A stretch of DNA of 64,000 bases from CAIXSC01 sp046349915 (GCA_046349915.1 JAXMBL010000010.1:124001-188000), one strand, 5' to 3'. Positions 35,235 through 44,934 are shown, numbered from the stretch's first letter. Notes: a model not told the origin generated them from the sequence alone. Translations and numbers: made by a program.

Positions 35235-37610
35235 TTACGCAGCCTCCGGGAGATAAGTCCGTCCCGTCGTCGACTCGCGGATATGCACAGTGCTCTGCGG
35301 GAATGGAATTTCGATTCCCAGTTCGTCGAAGCGGTTCTTGATACGCCGCAACAATTCGCGTTTCACCGTCCACTGCTGCATTGCTCGAGTCTTCAGGAAG
35401 AACTTGATCATCACCGCCGACTCGCCCAGCTCGTCGACCCCAAGCATCGTGACGTCTTCGGTGATCAAGCGTTCGAATTGCGGGTCGTGGCGCAACTCGC
35501 GAGCCAACGATACCAGCTCTTCAATCGCACGATCCACATTCTCACGATACGAGATGTTGATTTCGAAAACAGCACGCGACCATGAATGAGTCAAATTGGA
35601 AACTGTCGTAATCTGTCCGTGGGGAATGAAGTGCGCCTGCCCTTCGATGTCCCGCAACACGGTCATTCGCAGCGAGATCCGCTCGACTTGTCCCGAGATG
35701 TCTCCGATCCTGACGACGTCATTCACCAGGTACTGTTGCTCGACCAGCAGCATGAAGCCAGTGAAGTAGTCTTTGATCAAGCTTTGAGCGCCGAAGGCGA
35801 CGGCTAACCCGAGCACCGCGGCGCCTCCCATCACCGGTCCGACAGGCACGCCCACTTCATCCAATATGGTGACCAACCCCACGGCGACCGCGCCGACGTT
35901 GATGGCGTTGTGAACGACTCCCGCCAACGTATGCGCGCGATTCTCGCGTTCCTCCAACGAGTCGCGCAGCCCATGGCCCACAAGCAACCCGATGATGCGC
36001 CGTCCCATCACTCGCGATAACCACAACGTCACCGCGATGGCGACCAGAATGCCAATGACTCGCGGAGCATGATCGATCAGCCATTGGAGAATGTTCCGCG
36101 GAGTGAACGGGTTTTGCAAAGTTTCCACTCGGCGCAATGCCGCTTCGGCAACATCCCGTTTGTTCTGAGCCTCCTCGAGCGCCGCGATCTGCTCGCTTTG
36201 CAGTTGAGCAAACTCGGTCTGTAATTCGTCCAGGTGAGCAGCGAGTCGCGAGGCCTCGCGTCGAGCCTCGCGTCGCTGTTCTTCCGCCTCTTGCAACTGA
36301 TCGACGACCGCCGAGGCGTCTCGACCTTCCAGCAGCGCACGATGCATCTCCTCCGAGGCCTTATGCACCAGGAGGTCGGCTTCTTCCGCGCGAACCTGCG
36401 ATGAGTCTCGCAGTCGACGCTCGGCGTCAATGTTCCGCTTCAACAGCTCGATACGTTCCGTGACGCTACGCACCTCTTGCTCGGCGCGATTCGCTTCCGC
36501 GGCTGTCCGTTGAGCGACGACGGCGGCTTCTTGCAAATCCTTGTTGTTGGCCTTGTTCGACTTGTTCGCAGCCACCAAGGGAGGCGAGGCTGACGCGACC
36601 ACGGGCTGTGCGGGATTCGTGGGGACGATGACAGGCGCGGGCGAGGCGCTCGCCGGTGCGGCAAGCGGCGCCGCGGTGGGGAGCTTCGTCCCCGCGGACG
36701 TTTGCAAGAGATCCGCCACGGTCGTCGGCGGAGGAGGCGCTGGCACAGGAATCGCCGCCGTGGGCACGATAATCGTCCCCGGCGCCGCGGGCGCTACGAT
36801 CACCGGCGGCGGCGGTGTGACGTCCGACGCAGGCGGCGCGGGCCCTTGTCCCAACAGTTTGTCGAGAGCTTCTTGGTCGGATCGGATCTTGAGTTCGAGA
36901 TTCTGCACCGCTTCCTGAGCTGCTCGACGTTCGGCGATCGCCGCCTCAAAGCGCACCTTGGCCTTTTCTCGGGCCTCCTGCGCTTCCTTGATCTCGATTT
37001 CAATCCGCGTGAGCGACTCGCGATCTTGGTCTTTCTCCGACTTCGTATGCTGGGATCGCAACGACTCGAGTCGCTCATCCACCTTGCGAAAGTCCTCTTC
37101 ACTCTTTCCAAAAACCCCGCTCGGGTCCTGAATCGACGTCTGCAGCTCGGACATGCGCCGCTGGTCCGCCTCAATCGAACGCCGCAATCGCGAGACCTTC
37201 TCCGCCGCCGAAGGCGATTCGATGACGGCGCCTGGGATCGAAACCGAAACATCATCCGCGCGTTTGCTGGCCGGTGAGCTCGTTCGAGTTGAGTCGCTCC
37301 GACCCGCTTCAGCCTTCGCCGGATCGGACTTTGCCGGTTCTGCTCGCACAGCATCGGCGCGCACCGCATCGAGGCGAGCCGTATCGCTGCGCGGCAACTC
37401 GGGTTTCGCGCCGCGGTCCCCATTGCCGCTGACGGCGATCAGGGATAAGTCAGGCAGCGCCGCTGGGGCGCCTCTGTCATCCGCGGAAGCGCTCGTTACG
37501 GCCCAGGTCGCAGTCAAGGCGAGTGACCAAGCGACCCAAATCCCGCGAACTGCGCCCGCCCAGTCAACCGGACGATTGTCAATTCGTCGTGCGTCCATGC
37601 GATCCCCCAA
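35235..37610 (-). CDS. mechanosensitive channel (MscS family) with long coiled-coil N-terminus
   Basis: 791 residues. Signal peptide about 1-43. The region 60-480 is Ala/Glu/Arg-rich coiled coil broken by a Pro/Ala-rich low-complexity segment (about 265-345). The C-terminal third has three TMs. The third is the MscS pore helix GLAVAFGAQSLIKDYFTGFMLL, followed by VNDVVRIGDISGQVERISLRMTVLRDIEGQAHFIPHGQI, the MscS beta domain. It is probably an osmotic safety valve with a periplasmic coiled-coil domain, as in larger MscK/YnaI-like variants. Met5 (37598) is an alternative start. Confidence 0.9.
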   Translation of the reverse strand: MGDRMDARRIDNRPVDWAGAVRGIWVAWSLALTATWAVTSASADDRGAPAALPDLSLIAVSGNGDRGAKPELPRSDTARLDAVRADAVRAEPAKSDPAKAEAGRSDSTRTSSPASKRADDVSVSIPGAVIESPSAAEKVSRLRRSIEADQRRMSELQTSIQDPSGVFGKSEEDFRKVDERLESLRSQHTKSEKDQDRESLTRIEIEIKEAQEAREKAKVRFEAAIAERRAAQEAVQNLELKIRSDQEALDKLLGQGPAPPASDVTPPPPVIVAPAAPGTIIVPTAAIPVPAPPPPTTVADLLQTSAGTKLPTAAPLAAPASASPAPVIVPTNPAQPVVASASPPLVAANKSNKANNKDLQEAAVVAQRTAAEANRAEQEVRSVTERIELLKRNIDAERRLRDSSQVRAEEADLLVHKASEEMHRALLEGRDASAVVDQLQEAEEQRREARREASRLAAHLDELQTEFAQLQSEQIAALEEAQNKRDVAEAALRRVETLQNPFTPRNILQWLIDHAPRVIGILVAIAVTLWLSRVMGRRIIGLLVGHGLRDSLEERENRAHTLAGVVHNAINVGAVAVGLVTILDEVGVPVGPVMGGAAVLGLAVAFGAQSLIKDYFTGFMLLVEQQYLVNDVVRIGDISGQVERISLRMTVLRDIEGQAHFIPHGQITTVSNLTHSWSRAVFEINISYRENVDRAIEELVSLARELRHDPQFERLITEDVTMLGVDELGESAVMIKFFLKTRAMQQWTVKRELLRRIKNRFDELGIEIPFPQSTVHIRESTTGRTYLPEAA

Positions 37611-37813
37611 TCTCTCCGCCGGAAATGGCGGGCAAGGGAGCGTATAGCCGCCCTCGACTATCAGGGCAAGGTCAGTTCGTCCGGCTGCCTCAGGGCGAGG
37701 AAAACACCCAAGTTATCTCAGTGGTTTCCACTCGCCCACTATTCCACTATTCTCAGACAGAGTTTCCAAGATTTCGCCTCGAGCGACGAAATAGCTCCAG
37801 ACGAGTTCCCTGC

Positions 37814-38479
37814 ATGACCGACGACGCTTCATCCCAGACTCGACCATTCACGATGCCGTCGATTATCGACGTCGCACTGGTCTGCTTGTTGATTGTCGGC
37901 GCCTTCATGGCATGGCGGAGCGGCGTTGAACGGCGTCAACTCGAAGCCCATCTCGCTCACTTACAGACCTGCGTCGAAGAGATTGACCTCGTCGATCCCA
38001 CGAAGGTTCATATTCGCGCCATCGATACCAAGCAACCATTTCATTTCGCGTGGCGAGTCTACTTACCGCCAGCATTCGACGCCAAGATACGTTCCCGCTT
38101 CACGCTTTCCGGCGGAAGTTCTTGGAGTTCCAGCACGTCGACCAACGCCGCCCACTTCATCGCGCGAGTCCGCATTCGAAAGAACGACTTCGGGGAATGG
38201 GAAATCTACGAAGCCTTTCATCAAGGCAGCTCGCGGTCTTCGCTGGGCAGTCCCAAGATCCAAGAGTTGTTTGACAAGTATGGGGAAGCCATCCCGTTCG
38301 AGCAATTAGGGGCGAACCAGACCGAGGTGTTCGCGCCCCACGAATCGCGGGAACTACTGAAGATCTTGCTGCCAATGGCCGTACGCGAAGAGCTGAAACC
38401 GACTTATCCGAAACACCAAGAGGCTCGTTTTCCCGAAATCATGTCGATCTCGGTGGGGAAGACCGAGGATGATCCATGA
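37814..38479 (+). CDS. small one-TM protein of unknown function (first of a coupled pair)
   Basis: 221 residues from ATG 37814 (MTDDASSQTRPFTMPSIIDVALVCLLIVGAFMAWRSG). The frame opens at 37523 but that part would overlap the divergent channel gene. One N-terminal TM (about 17-34) then a soluble domain (EEIDLVDPTKVHIRAIDTKQPFHFAWRVYLPPAF). The following gene overlaps by ATGA and its product shares the layout (TM, then a WRVYLP/WRIYLP-type segment), so they look like divergent tandem paralogues. Confidence 0.7.
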   Translation: MTDDASSQTRPFTMPSIIDVALVCLLIVGAFMAWRSGVERRQLEAHLAHLQTCVEEIDLVDPTKVHIRAIDTKQPFHFAWRVYLPPAFDAKIRSRFTLSGGSSWSSSTSTNAAHFIARVRIRKNDFGEWEIYEAFHQGSSRSSLGSPKIQELFDKYGEAIPFEQLGANQTEVFAPHESRELLKILLPMAVREELKPTYPKHQEARFPEIMSISVGKTEDDP

Positions 38480-39174
38480 CGGTCGATTCGTCCGAGCCCA
38501 CGGATTTCCGCTCTGTGTCCGCTTCGAACGTGGAGCACACGTCCGCCCGAGCAGCGACTTCCCGCTCTCGCTGGCAAGTTGGACTGCGAACGTTGTTGCT
38601 GCTCATGGCGGCCGCGGGCGTCTGGTTCGCCTACATCGCCAACCGACGCGAGATTCCACGAGTGCAGAGTCGAATCGACGTGCTTCAGCCCCTGGTCCGC
38701 GAACTCAAAATCGACGACCTCTCGCAAATCGCCGTGGTACTGCTGGAGCCTCACTGGTACGACGAGTTCCGTTGGCGAATCTACTTGCCGGAGGGCAAAT
38801 ATCGCCTGTGCCTGGCCACTCGCCAAGTTGCCCAAGATGGCTTTCCCCCATCATTCGTGCATAGGCCGCTTCCCGCGGGCCAACACCTGCTGGAACTCAA
38901 ACACATCCTAAAGCCACCGCTCGAGAGTAAAGAAGGACGTATTTCGATCTGGCTGAATAATACGGAATTGGTCGGTGTGGATGAAAAGCCCGATTGGCAC
39001 ACGCACAATTCGTCCATGGGTGGCTCACAGATCTCGACGTGCCAACAATTCCCTCTGTCTAAACCAGTAACACTCTTTCGCCGTCAGCGAGCAACCAGCG
39101 GGAAGGACGGAGCAACTTATGCTCCCAAGGCCATCTGCGATGGCATTCTCGTTTGGATTGAACCGCTCCCCTGA
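38476..39174 (+). CDS. small one-TM protein, paralogue of the preceding gene
   Basis: 232 residues. A Ser-rich N-terminus (about 1-33) leads to a typical planctomycete TM WQVGLRTLLLLMAAAGVWFAYI (about 34-55), then a beta-rich domain with FRWRIYLPEGKYRLCLATRQV, comparable to FAWRVYLPPAF of the upstream product. Start ATG overlaps the upstream stop (ATGA). The pair is divergent from the MscS gene. Function unknown. Confidence 0.7.
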   Translation: MTVDSSEPTDFRSVSASNVEHTSARAATSRSRWQVGLRTLLLLMAAAGVWFAYIANRREIPRVQSRIDVLQPLVRELKIDDLSQIAVVLLEPHWYDEFRWRIYLPEGKYRLCLATRQVAQDGFPPSFVHRPLPAGQHLLELKHILKPPLESKEGRISIWLNNTELVGVDEKPDWHTHNSSMGGSQISTCQQFPLSKPVTLFRRQRATSGKDGATYAPKAICDGILVWIEPLP

Positions 39175-39181
39175 AGACCAA

Positions 39182-39215
39182 GGCAGCCGGACGAAAAAAA
39201 CTACCAGCAGACCCA
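39182..39215 (+). repeat. GGCAGCCGGACGAAAA repeat, left flank of accessory island
   Basis: Starts GGCAGCCGGACGAAAAAAAC and ends ACCAGCAGACCCA, 8 bp after the stop of the preceding gene. The reverse complement of this copy lies at 40321-40354, so the two copies flank a 1.1 kb island holding a dead transposase. Confidence 0.85.
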
Positions 39216-39217
39216 CT

Positions 39218-39322
39218 CCTGGGTAAGCATGGCTGGAATGCGGGATTGGGCGGCTAGAGATAGTTCGGATCGGCGTGAGACTGTGGCCGCCCAATCCTCC
39301 TTTCCAGCCATGCTTACCCAGG
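39218..39322. repeat. 38-bp imperfect inverted repeat, 29-nt loop
   Basis: Arms 39218-39255 and 39285-39322 match with about 4 mismatches (outer end CCTGGGTAAGCATGGCTGGA, inner part GATTGGGCGGC). It lies immediately inside the left flanking repeat of the island. It looks like a MITE or REP-type hairpin. Confidence 0.8.
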
Positions 39323-39433
39323 TCGGCCCGACCGTAGCGCGGAGCGGTCGGTTCCGAGCAGACCTTCGGCAGTGCGGACGAGCAACGCTTGTCCGAGCAA
39401 CGAAGCGGTGGCAGGCGCCGTGGCTGCCTGTCT

Positions 39434-40076
39434 CTATTCCGCAGGCGCCGGACCTGCCCGTAGCGGTTCGATCAGGACGCTCCAACGCGGTAGCGTCTCG
39501 GAACGTTGGAGGCGTTGCGCCAGGGGAGCAAACGCCTGGCGGCTGATTCGCTTGCCACATTCGTACGTCGTGGTCACCCACTGCACGATGGGATGAAGGC
39601 CCTGCCAAGTCATCGTCTGCGCCCACTGCAGCGCGGTCTTCACGTCGGTCAACAGCGCCCCATTCCAGTGTCGTTCCAGACAGCTCCAACAACGTTCCAC
39701 CGGATTGTACTTGCTGTGGTAGCTCTCGATGCCATCCGCAATGAAGTCACTCGTTTCCCGACTGAGTCCAAAGCTGATGAACAACTTTCCCGAATCCACT
39801 TCGAGGATTCCCAGCGGAACCAGTGTCGCCGAGGGACGCAAGTCGTGATCTGCGGCCTGGAGAGGCACTCGTGAACGACAGCGACCATGCCGACTAAAGC
39901 AAGTTCGTCTGAAACTTGGGGTCGGCCTGCGATTGTTCGTCGAGCAATTCGGTCGACACGCGGGCCAAAGTGGGCGACTGAGCTTCACAGGTCCGTCGAC
40001 CGCGACGAGCAAAATGGGGCAGAGGATCGACCTGATATTCCTGCTCGATCAAACCCTTTTGCACGGCCTTGCGACA
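39434..40076 (-). pseudogene. decayed ISAzo13-like (Rhodopirellula-type) transposase
   Basis: The N-proximal part in one frame (CRKAVQKGLIEQEYQVDPLP ... LLDEQSQADPKFQTNLL) ends at an in-frame stop near 39897. The remainder continues in another frame: DHDLRPSATLVPLGILEVDSG, FGLSRETSDFIADGIES and then directly YHSKYNPVERCWSCLERHWNG ... MTWQGLHPIVQWVTTTYECG. In intact relatives I would expect about 50 more residues, with a catalytic Asp (LDNGP-like), between the SRETSDFI block and the HSKYNPVERCW block. That segment is missing, so the gene carries at least a frameshift/stop and an internal deletion and cannot encode an active DDE enzyme. Confidence 0.75.
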
Positions 40077-40221
40077 TCAGCCGAACATCGACTCGGCGCG
40101 CCGCGGACTAGCCACATCAGACGCCTCCTTGTCGAGGAGCTATCCTGGGCGTTCGCCATTCCTTGGCCAAGGTCGATTCTGGAATCAAGTCTGGCAGGAT
40201 GCAGAGGCCTCGCGCAATGCC

Positions 40222-40317
40222 TTATCGAACAAAGACGAAGCTGCGGAAGGCGGTCACAAATCACTCGCCAAACCGCCTCTCTCGCCCGCCTTCCGCAGCT
40301 TCGCCTTTGTTCGATAA
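40222..40317. repeat. 32-bp inverted repeat (one mismatch), 32-nt loop
   Basis: Arms 40222-40253 and 40286-40317 differ by one base (outer end TTATCGAACAAAG, inner end GCTGCGGAAGGCGG). The right arm continues without a gap into the GGCAGCCGGACG element (40321-40354). The same junction occurs at 46887-46950, so arm plus element form one roughly 70-bp repeat. Confidence 0.85.
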
Positions 40318-40320
40318 TGT

Positions 40321-40354
40321 GGGTCTGCTGGTAGTTTTTTTTCGTCCGGCTGCC
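40321..40354 (-). repeat. GGCAGCCGGACGAAAA repeat, right flank of accessory island
   Basis: Inverted relative to the copy at 39182. A poly-T tract of 8 replaces the shorter A tract of other copies. It is followed by a local hairpin (GGCTGCCC ... GGGCAGCC) that joins it to the next copy at 40368. Confidence 0.85.
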
Positions 40355-40367
40355 CAAGCGATGGTTG

Positions 40368-40399
40368 GGCAGCCAGACGAAAAGCTAACAGCAGACCCA
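40368..40399 (+). repeat. GGCAGCCAGACGAAAA repeat copy
   Basis: Another copy, head-to-head with the previous one, ending CAGCAGACCCA 7 bp from the stop codon of the histidine kinase gene. Confidence 0.75.
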
Positions 40400-40406
40400 G
40401 GTCGCC

Positions 40407-43217
40407 TTAGCTGCCGATTCGCTTGAGTGTGGTGGATAACTCGTCGGCGCGAACTGGCTTCGAAAGATAATCATCCATGCCAGCCTCCAAGCAACGCTCG
40501 CGGTCGCCCTTCATGGCGTGAGCCGTCAGGGCGATGATCGGCAAGTGGCGGCCGGTCGTTAGTTCCCGCGCGCGAATCGCGGCTGCCGCTTCGAACCCGT
40601 CCATCTCCGGCATCTGCACATCCATCAACAACACGTCGAAGGTCTCGTCCGCCGACAGAGCGACCGCTTCTCGTCCATTGTTCGCGATCGTCACCGAGTG
40701 ACCTTGTCGAGTCAGTAGGGCGACGGCCAACTTTTGATTCACCGCGCTGTCTTCCGCCAGCAGCACTTTGAGCTTCCTCGAGTCCAAATGAACTAGTGGA
40801 GTTGGGCTCGCCGGCGTCACGGCGCTGACAACCCCAAGCAAGCGGATCGTGGCATCCAACAGTTCCGAAGGTTTCACCGGCTTGATCAAGTGGGCGGCAA
40901 TTCCCAACTCACGACAACGATCCTGATCCCCCGAACGATCGCTGGAGGTGAGCATCACGATCGGCGGTCGCGGCGGTGGAAGCTCGGACTGAATCCGTTC
41001 GGCCAACATAAACCCATCGATATCAGGCATGTGACAATCGGTCACTACCAACTGAAACGGGCGCCCCGTGCTTGCGGCCGCTCGCAATAAACGCCACGCC
41101 TCCTCGGCGCCCGTCGCGACAACCGCTTCCATCTCCCAATTCCGAAAACTCTCTTCCAGGATCAGCCGATTCGTGCGGTTATCGTCCACAACCAGCACGC
41201 GGAGTCTGGCAAGCGACTCGGGGGATGAATGCGAGCCGCTGGGCACGTTCAACCCACGAGCTCGCGCGAACCGAGCCGTGAAATGGAACGTGCTTCCTTC
41301 GTGCTCGCGGCTCTCGACCCACATTCGCCCTCCCATCATCAGGACCAATCTGCGCGAGATGGAGAGCCCTAGGCCGGTGCCGCCGAAGCGACGAGTCGTA
41401 CTCTTATCTCCCTGCTCGAACGGATCGAAGATCGCCGCCAGTTTTTCCGTAGGAATTCCTATGCCCGTGTCGCGAACGGCAAAATGCAGCTCGACCTCCG
41501 TCTCTGTTTCGTTCTCCAAATCGACATTCAACACCACTTCGCCGCGGGGGGTAAACTTGATCGCGTTTCCCACAAGATTGACGACCACTTGGCGTAAGCG
41601 ATAAGGATCGCCGCTCACCATCCTGGGAATGCGTGGATCGTAGCGAAACACCAATTCCAGATCTTTGCCAGACGCGCGGAATGCAAGCGCCTTCATGCAA
41701 TCGCCGAGCCGATCGCAAACGTCGAAATCGAGCAATTCCAGATCGAGCTTCCCCGCTTCAATCTTGGAGAAGTCGAGAATATCGTTGATGACCGCCAACA
41801 GCGAGTCGGCGGATTCTTGCACAATGCGTAGATACTCGCGTTGCTGTTCGTTGAGCGGTGTTTCGAGCACCAGACCGGTCATGCCCATGATGCCATGAAT
41901 GGGCGTCCGAATCTCGTGACTCATGTTGGCCAAGAACAAACTCTTCGATTGACTCGCCGCTTCAGCCGCCTCTTTCGCCTGCTGTAACCGCTCGGCCGCC
42001 AATCTCCGTTCTTCCTCCGCCAGTTTCGGCAGAGTGATATCGCGCACAAAGACGACGAAACCAGCCTCCGAGTCTTGCAGAGTGAAAACTTGCAGGCCAA
42101 TCTCGGCGACGAACACTTCACCCGTTCGCCGCAACATCTTCAACTCGCCGCGACTCCCAATCAACGATCCCGCATCCTGAAACTCGCTGAAGTGCGCCAA
42201 CTTTTCGCGGAAGCGACTGATGGAAGCGGAAGGCAAGAGGACGGCGGCGAATTCCTTTCCTTTCAGATCGCGGCGACGACATTGAAATGTCTGCTCCGCC
42301 GCGGGGTTCATTTCGACAATCAAACCCTCTTCGTCGATCAGCAGCACGCTATCCATCGCATGCTCGAAGATCGCTCGCGTGCGCGCCTCGCTCTCCCGCA
42401 ATTCGGTCAAGGCCTGCTCGCGATCCGTGACATCCCAGAAGATCCCCTGGATGCCGATCGGGTTGCCGTCGACGTCAAAGACGGGCGTCTTCATCACCTC
42501 GACCCACAGCTTGCTGCCATCGGGCTTCTGGTGCATCTCGATCCGGTCCAATGTCTGACGGGAGTTAATGACCGCTTGATCGTCGTTCCGGTATTTCACC
42601 GCCAACTCGGGCGGAAACAGATCGTGGTCGCCCTTACCGATCAGCTCCTCGAATGTCATTCCGAGCAACTGGCAGTAGGAAGGGTTCGCAAAGGTCAGAC
42701 GTCCGTCAAGGTCCTTGCGAAAGACGTGGACCGGCAAATTGTCGACCAACGACAAATAAAGCTGACGAGCCTCCTCCAACCGTATCTCAATCTCTTGGCT
42801 CGCCGCCCTCACCTCCTGCAACTCGCCTCGCGCCTGACGCAAGTCATCCGTCTTGCGCTGCACATCCTTCAACAGTTCAGTCCGTTCTTCCGCCACTTGC
42901 CGCTGGAGGCCGCGATGATCCCAACCCAGGATGGCGAGTATCCAACAGGTCGTCAGCGCCATGCCCCGATTCACGGCTTCCTGAGTCAGGCCGGGTTCGT
43001 CGAGCTTGAGCAGCAGCGTGGCGCCCGCCAGCAAGGAACACGTGGCGGCGGCCGAGATCGTATCCGACCGACGCGGCAGCTTGAGCGACAAAACGACGAC
43101 CAACACAAAGGCCAAGTCGCCGGCAACCTCGGCGCCCCCACTCAACTCCAGGAGCATCCCCGAGATTGCAAAGACCAACATCGCGATATAGATCAGCAAA
43201 GTCGATCGTCGCATCAT
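40407..43217 (-). CDS. hybrid sensor histidine kinase with two PAS and two receiver domains
   Basis: 936 residues. N-terminal membrane region (about 8-100, roughly four hydrophobic segments), coiled coil (100-150), PAS1 (about 150-270; VDNLPVHVFRKDLDGRLTFANPSYCQLLG), PAS2 (about 275-400; AMDSVLLIDEEGLIVEMNPAAEQ), HisKA with phospho-His434 in NMSHEIRTPIHGIMG, then HATPase_c (QVVVNLVGNAIKFTPRGEV, DTGIGIPTEKLAAIFDPFEQGD, FGGTGLGLSIS). Two receivers follow: LRVLVVDDN ... VVTDCHMPD and LKVLLAEDS ... VLLMDVQMPEMDGFEA, both with the phospho-acceptor Asp. No Hpt domain is present, so a separate Hpt protein is likely. Stand-alone gene; signal unknown. Confidence 0.95.
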   Translation of the reverse strand: MMRRSTLLIYIAMLVFAISGMLLELSGGAEVAGDLAFVLVVVLSLKLPRRSDTISAAATCSLLAGATLLLKLDEPGLTQEAVNRGMALTTCWILAILGWDHRGLQRQVAEERTELLKDVQRKTDDLRQARGELQEVRAASQEIEIRLEEARQLYLSLVDNLPVHVFRKDLDGRLTFANPSYCQLLGMTFEELIGKGDHDLFPPELAVKYRNDDQAVINSRQTLDRIEMHQKPDGSKLWVEVMKTPVFDVDGNPIGIQGIFWDVTDREQALTELRESEARTRAIFEHAMDSVLLIDEEGLIVEMNPAAEQTFQCRRRDLKGKEFAAVLLPSASISRFREKLAHFSEFQDAGSLIGSRGELKMLRRTGEVFVAEIGLQVFTLQDSEAGFVVFVRDITLPKLAEEERRLAAERLQQAKEAAEAASQSKSLFLANMSHEIRTPIHGIMGMTGLVLETPLNEQQREYLRIVQESADSLLAVINDILDFSKIEAGKLDLELLDFDVCDRLGDCMKALAFRASGKDLELVFRYDPRIPRMVSGDPYRLRQVVVNLVGNAIKFTPRGEVVLNVDLENETETEVELHFAVRDTGIGIPTEKLAAIFDPFEQGDKSTTRRFGGTGLGLSISRRLVLMMGGRMWVESREHEGSTFHFTARFARARGLNVPSGSHSSPESLARLRVLVVDDNRTNRLILEESFRNWEMEAVVATGAEEAWRLLRAAASTGRPFQLVVTDCHMPDIDGFMLAERIQSELPPPRPPIVMLTSSDRSGDQDRCRELGIAAHLIKPVKPSELLDATIRLLGVVSAVTPASPTPLVHLDSRKLKVLLAEDSAVNQKLAVALLTRQGHSVTIANNGREAVALSADETFDVLLMDVQMPEMDGFEAAAAIRARELTTGRHLPIIALTAHAMKGDRERCLEAGMDDYLSKPVRADELSTTLKRIGS

Positions 43218-43277
43218 GTCCCGCTGCCTTCCCGACCAGGGATGGTCTCCTAAAGCTCGGTCCCTTCAAGAAACCAG

Positions 43278-43313
43278 GTACGACAGACTTCTAGTCCGTC
43301 GATTCGGTCCGTG
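43278..43313 (+). repeat. GACGGACT/AGTCCGTC palindrome copy
   Basis: GTACGACAGACTTCTAGTCC... continues into GATTCGGTCCGTG exactly as the third unit at 19451, showing that the element has a defined 3' extension beyond the hairpin. Confidence 0.8.
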
Positions 43314-43432
43314 AAGCACTAGCCACGCCTCAAGTCACGAACTTTACTTACCCGTGACAAAGCATCTAATCCCCCACACTCAGGCGACCTCTCAATGCTA
43401 CCATCCCCTAACGACTCGTCGCCCCAACCCGT

Positions 43433-44863
43433 TTAATCTCGCCAAACCAGAACCCGCAGGTCGCACACGTTCGTATGCGTTGGACCGGTTTTAAGGAGTC
43501 CGCCGACTCGTTCGAAGAACCGGTAGGCGTCATTTCGAGCCAAGTAGTCGTCGAGAACAAGCCCCTGGCGGCGAGCTTGTTCGCAGACCAACGAGTCCGC
43601 GATCGCCCCCGCCGCATCGGTCGGACCATCCTCGCCATCCGTTCCTCCCGACATAATAACCCACTCGCGAACTGGACTTTTCTCCGCGGCGCAAAGCTCT
43701 CGCAACGCGGCCAGCACCAGTTGTTGATTTCGGCCTCCTTTGCCACGGACCGACGAATCCGCCAGCCGCACCACCGGTTCACCCCCCGTCACGATACACC
43801 GGCCCGAGGGCCCCTGTGCGGGTGCGGCTTCCGACCCAGTCGAGACCAGCCTCTCCCCCGCATTGCCCCTCATCAACCGTCGCGCCAGCTGAACGCCGAT
43901 ATCGTCGGCTAATCCCTCCAGCTGAGAGGCGGCCTGCATCTCAACACCATACCCTCGTCGCCTCGCTTCCTCCGCCGAAGCCTTTACCGCCACCGCATTG
44001 TTCCCAATCACTCGATGACTCACTCGACAGCCACGCTCCGTGGTGTAGTCAATCAACAGTTTCGCGGGAGCATCGAGGCTGCCTGAGCTACTCGACGATT
44101 CTTCCGCGGCCTGTCGTAGCGCTCGCCTGACCGACGGCGGAGCTCGGTCGCCCAGCAATCGGTCGATCACCGCCAGCGCCTCCGCGGGACTCGATGGGTC
44201 CGGCACGGTTGGGCCCGATGCAATAATGTCGAGCGGATCGCCCAACACGTCGGAAATGACCAGCGTGACGAGCGAGCCCGCACGGCATGCTCGTGCTAGC
44301 CCTCCCCCTTTGATCCGGCTGAGTCGCTTCCGCACCGTGTTCAACTCACGAATGTTCGCCCCCGCCGCACTCAACTGTCGAGTGACCTGCTGCTTGTCAG
44401 CCAACGAAACGCCCGCGATCGGCGCCGGCAACAGAGCGGACCCACCGCCGGAGATCAAACAGATACAAAGATCGCGCGGCCCAAGCGACTCGACCAGTTC
44501 AAGAACCCGTTGAGCACCTGCGATACCTTCTTCCGTGGGCTCGTTCACCCCAGCAGGACGCGCCGCATGCAAATGCAGCCATTCGAGCGGCCTGAGGCAG
44601 TCGGCCGGAACGTTCAACCAACCGGTCAGTTTTTTGGCTCGAGCGACCTCGCCACCGAGCGCCTGCTCCAACCCGGCGGCCATGCCGGCGCCCGCCTTCC
44701 CACAGCCAATGACGACGATACGATCAATCTCGGCCAGTCTCCAACGCTGGTCTTCCACCATCAACCACTCGCCATCCACTCGCACCTGATTGACCACCAG
44801 TCGTTCGGCGCCCACCGCGTCCACGCCCGCCCGCCAAATCGCCTCCGCGTCCTCTCGCAACAT
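43433..44863 (-). CDS. glycerate 2-kinase (MOFRL/DUF4147 family)
   Basis: 476 residues. Motifs are VVIGCGKAGAGMAAGLEQAL, LHAARPAGVNEPTEEGIAGAQRVLEL, CLISGGGSALLPAPI, LNTVRKRLSRIKGGGLA, ISDVLGDPLDIIASGPTVPDPS, and the C-terminal MOFRL GGRNQQLVLAALREL and MSGGTDGEDGPTDAAGA. It phosphorylates D-glycerate to 2-phosphoglycerate in serine/glyoxylate or sugar-acid metabolism. Same strand as the MutS-like gene upstream (71 bp), possibly co-transcribed. Confidence 0.92.
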   Translation of the reverse strand: MLREDAEAIWRAGVDAVGAERLVVNQVRVDGEWLMVEDQRWRLAEIDRIVVIGCGKAGAGMAAGLEQALGGEVARAKKLTGWLNVPADCLRPLEWLHLHAARPAGVNEPTEEGIAGAQRVLELVESLGPRDLCICLISGGGSALLPAPIAGVSLADKQQVTRQLSAAGANIRELNTVRKRLSRIKGGGLARACRAGSLVTLVISDVLGDPLDIIASGPTVPDPSSPAEALAVIDRLLGDRAPPSVRRALRQAAEESSSSSGSLDAPAKLLIDYTTERGCRVSHRVIGNNAVAVKASAEEARRRGYGVEMQAASQLEGLADDIGVQLARRLMRGNAGERLVSTGSEAAPAQGPSGRCIVTGGEPVVRLADSSVRGKGGRNQQLVLAALRELCAAEKSPVREWVIMSGGTDGEDGPTDAAGAIADSLVCEQARRQGLVLDDYLARNDAYRFFERVGGLLKTGPTHTNVCDLRVLVWRD

Positions 44864-44934
44864 CCGCCAACCTCCACACGCTCTCTTCGCGTACTCGTCG
44901 AAATGCCGACTTCGTATTTTTCCGTTCGCCGCTG

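Noticed and set aside
42075..43253. 392-aa open frame antisense to the histidine kinase
   Set aside because: Opposite-strand shadow; the sense frame contains all kinase domains.
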